64,000 nucleotides of DNA from Rossellomorea aquimaris (GTDB lineage: Bacteria > Bacillota > Bacilli > Bacillales > Bacillaceae_B): contig NZ_CP141595.1 of NCBI RefSeq assembly GCF_035590735.1, positions 1,893,001-1,957,000 on the forward strand. Reading direction: 5' to 3'. This document shows, piece after piece, positions 59,194 through 64,000 of this stretch. Position 1 is the stretch's first letter, and every line of letters starts with the position of its first letter. The notes under the pieces were generated by a model that worked only from the letters and a program-made list of their open reading frames with translations, had not been told where the DNA came from and did no database searches. The position numbers and the translations under genes were made by a program.

Positions 59194-59687
59194 TTGTAGT
59201 GGACTCAGTGGTAAGGGTGGGTATTGCAGATATGAATATCGTTAGTAAGGGAAGTTCAATTCGCACATCGGGCTTAGGTTCCTGCATTGGGGTGGTCTTA
59301 TACGATGAGCTTATCAAATTGGCTGGTATGGTCCACATCATGCTCCCCAATTCATCGTTAGGGAAAGAGCATTCCATGAACCTAGCTAAATATGCAGACA
59401 CAGGAATAGATGAACTCATTCGACAACTGGGAGAACGGGGTGCAAAAGTTGAGAGACTTAAGTGCAAAATGGCCGGTGGTGCACAAATGTTTCAATTCAT
59501 ATCAAAAAGCGATGTGATGAGAATAGGCCCAAGGAATGCCGAAGCGGTCAAAGAGGCTCTCTTGAAGCATCGAGTGCCAATTGTAGCAGAGGATTTGGGT
59601 GGTAATAAAGGGAGAACCATCGAATTCTTCACGTCGACTGGGATCCTTCATGTTCGCACGGTAAATGAAGGAACAAGACAATTATGA
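59190..59687 (+). CDS. cheD: Chemoreceptor glutamine deamidase CheD
   Basis: Deamidates receptor glutamines and activates CheC. The catalytic Cys32 is in GLGSCIGVVLYDE, and His49 is in MVHIMLPNS. A Gly-rich KMAGGAQMF follows. Its 165 residues are typical. The ATG overlaps the cheC stop. It is the last gene before a 121-base gap and sigD. Confidence 0.96.
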   Translation: MIVVDSVVRVGIADMNIVSKGSSIRTSGLGSCIGVVLYDELIKLAGMVHIMLPNSSLGKEHSMNLAKYADTGIDELIRQLGERGAKVERLKCKMAGGAQMFQFISKSDVMRIGPRNAEAVKEALLKHRVPIVAEDLGGNKGRTIEFFTSTGILHVRTVNEGTRQL

Positions 59688-59808
59688 GTTAATGAAAAGT
59701 TTCAAGTAGTAGATGTAACGGGAAAGATCCACTCGTTTTCTCATACCATGGAGTACTATACCTCAATGCAGATTTCAAGGAAGAAAATAGTAAGCAAGGA
59801 GGATTCTT

Positions 59809-60567
59809 ATGTCTCAGCAACCCCCTCGAACAGATGAACAACTATATTGGGAGAAATGGATTAATAGTCGTGATACCCAAGCAGGTGACATGCTAGTGAA
59901 AAAATACATGCCCCTTGTGTCGTATCATGTTCAAAGAATTTCCGTTGGGCTGCCAAGAAACGTCTCGAGAGAAGATATAAAGAGTCTTGGGTTGATGGGT
60001 TTACTGGATGCACTTCAGAAGTTTGATCCAACAAGAGATCTAAAGTTCGATACATATGCTTCGTTCAGAGTCCGGGGAGCCATTCTCGACGGACTGAGAA
60101 AAGAAGACTGGCTACCAAGATCAACAAGAGACAGGGCGAAAAAAATCGAAGCCAAAACAGTAGAGCTGGAACAAATTTTATTACGCCACGTGACCGCCGA
60201 GGAAGTAGCAGCCTCATTAGAGCTGGCTCCTGAGGAAGTATATCAAACCACCAATGAACATTTCTTTGCCAATGTCCTTTCCATGGATGAGCAACTAACC
60301 GATGAAGATCATGACTCTCAAAGCTATTCTATTAAAGATGATAAGACGATCACACCTGAGGAAGAAGTGCTGAAAGGTGAAAGGGTAACAGAGTTAGAGA
60401 AAACGATTCTAACGCTTTCTGATAAAGAACAGCTTGTGTTAAGCTTATTTTATAAAGAGGAATTAACTTTGACGGAAATCGGTGAAGTCATGAAACTGTC
60501 TACTTCACGGATTTCACAAATACATTCCAAGGCCATTTTTAAACTGCGCAATTTATTAGGCTCTTGA
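59809..60567 (+). CDS. sigD: Flagellar sigma factor SigD (FliA)
   Basis: Sigma factor for late flagellar, chemotaxis and autolysin genes. Region 2 contains YHVQRISVGLPRNVSREDIKSLGLMGLLDAL and KFDTYASFRVRGAILDGLRKEDWLPRS. Region 4 has the helix-turn-helix LTLTEIGEVMKLSTSRISQIHSKAIFKLRN near the C-terminus. There are 252 residues. ATG at 59809 follows aaggagg. Its place near the end of a very long operon is the same as in B. subtilis, where it lowers and varies SigD levels between cells. Confidence 0.97.
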   Translation: MSQQPPRTDEQLYWEKWINSRDTQAGDMLVKKYMPLVSYHVQRISVGLPRNVSREDIKSLGLMGLLDALQKFDPTRDLKFDTYASFRVRGAILDGLRKEDWLPRSTRDRAKKIEAKTVELEQILLRHVTAEEVAASLELAPEEVYQTTNEHFFANVLSMDEQLTDEDHDSQSYSIKDDKTITPEEEVLKGERVTELEKTILTLSDKEQLVLSLFYKEELTLTEIGEVMKLSTSRISQIHSKAIFKLRNLLGS

Positions 60568-60621
60568 ACCAACTCTATTGATTAACGGTGCACACAATGA
60601 GCCCAAACCATAGAAATTGAT

Positions 60622-60664
60622 GGACTGTTCCGATGAAATACGGTTAATGGAGCAGTCCTTTTAT
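60622..60664 (+). terminator. Terminator-like hairpin between sigD and swrB
   Basis: ggactgttcc (60622-60631) and ggagcagtcc (60649-60658) pair over 10 bp with one G-U pair, followed by tttta. It may reduce transcription of swrB relative to sigD. Confidence 0.75.
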
Positions 60665-60707
60665 ATGCTTAGGAAATACTAAAATCAAACTAAATTAAGG
60701 TGATGAC

Positions 60708-61232
60708 ATGGTAACATTCCTGCTTTTTATATCTTTTCTTCTTAATATCGTCTCCTTGCTTGCGATCGTCCTATTATACTCAAGGCAAAATCGTTTTCTT
60801 AACATGGAAAAAGAACAAAAGAAAATGATCATGGAATTGGAAGAAGTCATTTCTACTTATCTGATAGAAATGAAAGAAGAGAATGAAGAGTTCATTAGGA
60901 CTTTTAATCGTCATACTAAAAGTCAAACACGTATCACTGACATAACGGACGAAGAAAATGTAAACAGTTCGCCCCTTCAAACCAACCCCGATTGGGGAGG
61001 AGTAGGATATAAACAAGCTTCAAAGGCCTATCAGCAAACACCAACACCACAAATGGGAGCTGTCGAAAAAAAGTTGGAAGTGAAACCAACAGTAAAAACC
61101 AACGAAGATCCCCTTATCCAGCAGGTTCTCTTGCTTAAAAAAGAAGGGAAGACCATCGAGGAAATAGCTCAAACTGTCGGAAAAGGGAAAACGGAAATTG
61201 AGCTCCTGCTAAAATTCCGTCAAATAATGTAG
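60708..61232 (+). CDS. swrB: Swarming motility protein SwrB (YlxL)
   Basis: In B. subtilis SwrB promotes completion of the flagellar export apparatus. This 174-residue protein has an N-terminal membrane segment (about 3-23), then a coiled coil (about 28-65), a Gln/Pro/Thr-rich linker, and a C-terminal helix-turn-helix-like motif LLKKEGKTIEEIAQTVGKGKTEIELLLKFRQ. The sequence is poorly conserved, so the name rests on layout and position after sigD. Confidence 0.85.
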   Translation: MVTFLLFISFLLNIVSLLAIVLLYSRQNRFLNMEKEQKKMIMELEEVISTYLIEMKEENEEFIRTFNRHTKSQTRITDITDEENVNSSPLQTNPDWGGVGYKQASKAYQQTPTPQMGAVEKKLEVKPTVKTNEDPLIQQVLLLKKEGKTIEEIAQTVGKGKTEIELLLKFRQIM

Positions 61233-61239
61233 GAATGTC

Positions 61240-61268
61240 TTGATTGGTTGGAATAGGTATGCTATAGT
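61240..61268 (+). promoter_or_regulatory. Extended -10 promoter of rpsB
   Basis: TTGATT (61240-61245), a 17-base spacer ending in TGC, and TATAGT (61263-61268) form a strong sigma-A promoter with a TGn extension. It begins a few bases after the swrB stop. Confidence 0.83.
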
Positions 61269-61274
61269 ATTCAT

Positions 61275-61380
61275 GGTGTGATTACACACGTTTCTCGATT
61301 GAGGTGGATGGTGCTATTCAAACGAATAGTTTCTACTACAAGATGACGGAAACGGAGGAGAAAACAAAAACCATTTAGGA
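61275..61380 (+). ncRNA. Candidate rpsB mRNA leader
   Basis: About 115 untranslated bases separate the rpsB promoter from the start codon. A small hairpin gtgtg-atta-cacac (near 61277-61290) and further stems are possible. Long leaders often carry autoregulation in ribosomal protein genes, but I recognise no named family here. Confidence 0.35.
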
Positions 61381-61390
61381 GGAAACACAC

Positions 61391-62098
61391 ATGTCAGTAA
61401 TTTCTATGAAACAGTTGCTAGAAGCTGGTGTACATTTCGGACACCAAACTCGCCGTTGGAACCCAAAAATGAAGAGATATATCTTCACTGAGCGTAACGG
61501 TATCTACATCATCGACCTTCAAAAAACAGTAAAAAAGGTTGAAGAAGCGTATAACTTCGTGAAAGAATTAGCTGGTAACGGCGGTAAAGTTCTTTTCGTT
61601 GGTACGAAAAAACAAGCACAAGAGTCTGTTAAAGAAGAAGCAGAACGTGCTGGTATGTACTACATCAACCAACGTTGGTTAGGTGGAACACTTACTAACT
61701 TCGAAACAATCCAAAAGCGTATTTCACGTCTTAAAGAAATTGAAAAAATGGAAGAAGACGGAACATTTGAAGTACTACCTAAGAAAGAAGTAGTACAACT
61801 TAAAAAAGAACATGAGCGCTTAGTGAAATTCTTAGGCGGAATCAAAGATATGAACACGCTACCTGATGCATTATTCATCATCGACCCTCGTAAAGAGCGT
61901 ATTGCTGTAGCTGAAGCTCGTAAACTTCATATCCCTATCGTGGGTATTGTAGATACTAACTGTGATCCGGATGAAATCGATGTTGTCATTCCTGCGAATG
62001 ATGATGCAATCCGTGCAGTTAAGCTTCTTACAGGTAAAATGGCAGATGCCATTTTAGAAGCTAAGCAAGGTGAAGAAGCAGCTGTAGCAGCTGAGTAA
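61391..62098 (+). CDS. rpsB: 30S ribosomal protein S2
   Basis: Small-subunit protein of 235 residues. The N-terminal [28 protein letters not shown] and [12 protein letters not shown], and C-terminal [23 protein letters not shown], are universal S2 features. Codon use is of the highly expressed type. ATG follows taggagg. It heads the conserved rpsB-tsf-pyrH-frr order. Confidence 0.98.
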   Translation: MSVISMKQLLEAGVHFGHQTRRWNPKMKRYIFTERNGIYIIDLQKTVKKVEEAYNFVKELAGNGGKVLFVGTKKQAQESVKEEAERAGMYYINQRWLGGTLTNFETIQKRISRLKEIEKMEEDGTFEVLPKKEVVQLKKEHERLVKFLGGIKDMNTLPDALFIIDPRKERIAVAEARKLHIPIVGIVDTNCDPDEIDVVIPANDDAIRAVKLLTGKMADAILEAKQGEEAAVAAE

Positions 62099-62105
62099 TG
62101 AATGG

Positions 62106-62143
62106 AAGGTGATAAGAGGGCTTACCCTTATCACCTTTTTTTA
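62106..62143 (+). terminator. Terminator after rpsB
   Basis: aaggtgataag (62106-62116) pairs perfectly over 11 bp with cttatcacctt (62127-62137), followed by a T run. Confidence 0.92.
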
Positions 62144-62193
62144 AAGAGTATTCACATCTACTGTACTTAAATCGAGATACAGTACATTTTAAT

Positions 62194-62223
62194 TTATGAC
62201 TATCACCCATTGGTGATATAGTC
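62194..62223 (+). promoter_or_regulatory. Probable tsf promoter with overlapping inverted repeat
   Basis: TATAGT (62217-62222) with an upstream TGA forms an extended -10 like that of rpsB. The -35 (TTATGA, 62194-62199) is weak. An inverted repeat, gactatcacc (62198-62207) with ggtgatatagtc (62212-62223), covers the -10 region. Another palindrome TACTGTA/TACAGTA lies at 62159-62184. Confidence 0.6.
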
Positions 62224-62253
62224 TACATAGTTAAACTAAGGAGGAAACCCACT

Positions 62254-63135
62254 ATGGCAATTACTGCACAAATGGTTAAAGAACTTCGTGAAAAAACTGG
62301 CGCTGGAATGATGGATTGTAAAAAAGCGTTAACAGAAACTGGCGGAGATATGGACAAAGCAATTGACTTCTTACGTGAAAAAGGAATTGCGAAAGCAGCT
62401 AAAAAAGCTGATCGTATTGCAGCCGAAGGTACTACTTACATTGCAAGTGAAGGGAATACTGCTATCATTTTCGAAGTGAACGCAGAAACTGATTTCGTTG
62501 CGAAAAACGAAAACTTCCAAAGCCTTGTTAAAGAATTAGCTGATCACTTACTAGCTAACAAACCGGCTTCTGTTGAAGATGCTCTAGAACAAAAAATGGC
62601 AAATGGTTCAACTGTAAGTGAATTCATCAATGCCGCTATCGCTAAAATCGGAGAAAAAATCACTCTGCGTCGTTTTGAAATCCGTACTAAAGGTGATGAC
62701 GCTGCATTCGGTGAATACCTGCACATGGGTGGCCGTATTGCTGTTCTGACTGTAGTCGAAGGTACTACTGATGCAAATGTAGCGAAAGATGTTGCTATGC
62801 ATGCTGCAGCATTAAATCCTAAGTATGTATCACGTGACCAGGTTTCTGCTGAAGAAGTAGAACGAGAGCGTGAAGTACTTAAGCAACAAGCATTAAATGA
62901 AGGAAAGCCTGAAAACATCGTAGAAAAAATGGTTGAAGGCCGCATTGGGAAATACTTCGAAGATATCTGTATCCTGGATCAGACATTCGTTAAGAATCCA
63001 GATCAAAAGGTACGTCAATACCTTGAAGCGAATAAAGCTACTTTAACTGATTTCATCCGTTACGAAGTAGGGGAAGGTCTTGAAAAACGTCAAGACAACT
63101 TCGCTGAAGAGGTAATGAGTCAAGTTAAGAAATAA
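62254..63135 (+). CDS. tsf: Elongation factor Ts
   Basis: Nucleotide exchange factor for EF-Tu. The N-terminal UBA-like domain has [37 protein letters not shown]. The core has [16 protein letters not shown]. There are 293 residues. ATG follows aaggagg. It has its own promoter and terminator. Confidence 0.98.
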   Translation: MAITAQMVKELREKTGAGMMDCKKALTETGGDMDKAIDFLREKGIAKAAKKADRIAAEGTTYIASEGNTAIIFEVNAETDFVAKNENFQSLVKELADHLLANKPASVEDALEQKMANGSTVSEFINAAIAKIGEKITLRRFEIRTKGDDAAFGEYLHMGGRIAVLTVVEGTTDANVAKDVAMHAAALNPKYVSRDQVSAEEVEREREVLKQQALNEGKPENIVEKMVEGRIGKYFEDICILDQTFVKNPDQKVRQYLEANKATLTDFIRYEVGEGLEKRQDNFAEEVMSQVKK

Positions 63136-63156
63136 TAAAAGCTAAACAATTCTTAG

Positions 63157-63187
63157 TAGGGAACACTTAGCGTGTTCCCTATTTTTC
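63157..63187 (+). terminator. Terminator after tsf
   Basis: tagggaacac (63157-63166) pairs perfectly over 10 bp with gtgttcccta (63172-63181), followed by five T. It lies about 30 bases before the pyrH start, so pyrH depends on read-through or an unseen promoter. Confidence 0.9.
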
Positions 63188-63217
63188 AAGAAAAATTCTA
63201 TTTTTATGGAGGTTCCC

Positions 63218-63943
63218 ATGAGCGTTCCTAAATACAAACGTGTCGTTCTGAAACTTAGTGGAGAAGCATTAGCAGGTGATGATGGCTTCGGAATTAACCC
63301 TTCTGTCATTAAAAATGTAGCAGAAGAAGTAAAAGAAATTGCTGAACTTGATGTTGAAGTTGCAGTTGTCGTTGGCGGAGGTAATATCTGGCGTGGTAAG
63401 ATAGGTAGTGAGATGGGAATGGATCGTGCATCTGCTGACTATATGGGGATGCTGGCTACCGTTATGAATTCTTTGGCACTTCAAGACAGCCTAGAGCAAA
63501 TTGGCATCGAAACAAGAGTTCAAACTTCAATTGATATGCGTCAAGTGGCAGAGCCTTATATCAGACGCAGAGCCATCCGTCACTTGGAGAAGAAACGTGT
63601 TGTGATTTTTGCAGCAGGTACCGGAAATCCTTACTTCTCAACCGACACTACTGCGGCACTTAGAGCAGCTGAAATCGAAGCAGAAGTCATCCTGATGGCT
63701 AAAAACAACGTAGATGGTGTATATTCAGCAGATCCTAAGAAGGACGAGACGGCTGTTAAATATGAAGAACTTTCCTATTTAGATGTTCTGAAAGAAGGTT
63801 TGGCTGTAATGGATTCAACAGCTTCTTCTCTTTGTATGGACAATGATATTCCACTTATTGTATTCTCTATTATGGAGGATGGGAATATTAAGAGAGCCAT
63901 CACAGGTGAGAATATAGGTACAATCGTTAGGGGGAAAGCATAA
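63218..63943 (+). CDS. pyrH: Uridylate kinase PyrH
   Basis: Phosphorylates UMP to UDP for pyrimidine nucleotide supply. The amino-acid kinase fold shows [44 protein letters not shown] and [14 protein letters not shown] at 63218 is 5 bases after atggagg and gives 241 residues. The in-frame ATG at 63206 lies in the ribosome binding site. frr follows with a one-base overlap. Confidence 0.98.
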   Translation: MSVPKYKRVVLKLSGEALAGDDGFGINPSVIKNVAEEVKEIAELDVEVAVVVGGGNIWRGKIGSEMGMDRASADYMGMLATVMNSLALQDSLEQIGIETRVQTSIDMRQVAEPYIRRRAIRHLEKKRVVIFAAGTGNPYFSTDTTAALRAAEIEAEVILMAKNNVDGVYSADPKKDETAVKYEELSYLDVLKEGLAVMDSTASSLCMDNDIPLIVFSIMEDGNIKRAITGENIGTIVRGKA

Positions 63944-64000
63944 TGCCAAATACGATCATAACAAACGCAAAAGAAAGAATGACAAAAGCTATTCAAACAT
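63943..64000 (+). CDS. frr: Ribosome recycling factor, 5' end only
   Basis: The ATG at 63943 shares its A with the pyrH stop (TAATG). Nineteen codons are visible before the window ends, reading [19 protein letters not shown]. This matches the first helix of ribosome recycling factor, which is the gene expected after pyrH. The rest is outside the window. Confidence 0.85.
   Translation, partial: MPNTIITNAKERMTKAIQT

Overview
This is a chromosomal segment of a low-GC Gram-positive bacterium of the Bacillaceae (Bacillus in the broad sense). Gene order and protein sequences follow the Bacillus subtilis sdaAA-to-frr region almost gene for gene, but the intergenic DNA and some genes differ (a larger FlgE, an extra gene between flgD and flgE, a signal peptidase gene after rplS). 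The genus cannot be fixed from the sequence alone. All 69 genes I call are on the + strand. I see no rRNA, tRNA, prophage, transposase or CRISPR array.

Region 1 (1-7.5 kb): the 3' part of sdaAA, then recG, then the fatty-acid/phospholipid cluster fapR-plsX-fabD-fabG-acpP. A textbook FapR operator sits just behind the -10 box of a promoter that overlaps the recG terminator. rnc follows. Region 2 (7.5-19.4 kb): chromosome segregation, protein targeting and translation: smc, ftsY, ylxM, ffh, rpsP, khpA, ylqD, rimM, trmD, rplS, a type I signal peptidase, rbgA and rnhB. Region 3 (19.4-32.7 kb): the ylqG-ylqH pair (FliK-like plus FlhB-C-terminal-like), sucCD, dprA, topA, trmFO, xerC, hslVU and codY.

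Region 4 (32.7-33.56 kb) has no gene. It holds two tandem copies of a roughly 125-bp structured repeat, then about 500 bp of AT-rich leader. Region 5 (33.56-61.2 kb) is a full fla/che operon of 33 tightly packed genes: rod and basal body, C-ring, export ATPase, hook, export gate, FlhF/FlhG, chemotaxis proteins, sigma-D and SwrB. Region 6 (61.2-64 kb) is rpsB, tsf, pyrH and the first bases of frr, each of the first two with its own promoter and terminator.

The regulatory logic joins neighbours: FapR controls its own operon, CodY is encoded directly upstream of the motility operon that CodY represses in B. subtilis, and SigD ends the operon whose late targets it switches on. I found no wholly new multi-gene system. 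The most unusual items are the isolated FliK-like/FlhB-CC-like pair outside the flagellar operon, the tandem structured repeat, a perfect 13-bp hairpin inside the fliZ signal-peptide codons, and an HslV with Glu where B. subtilis CodW has its N-terminal Ser.
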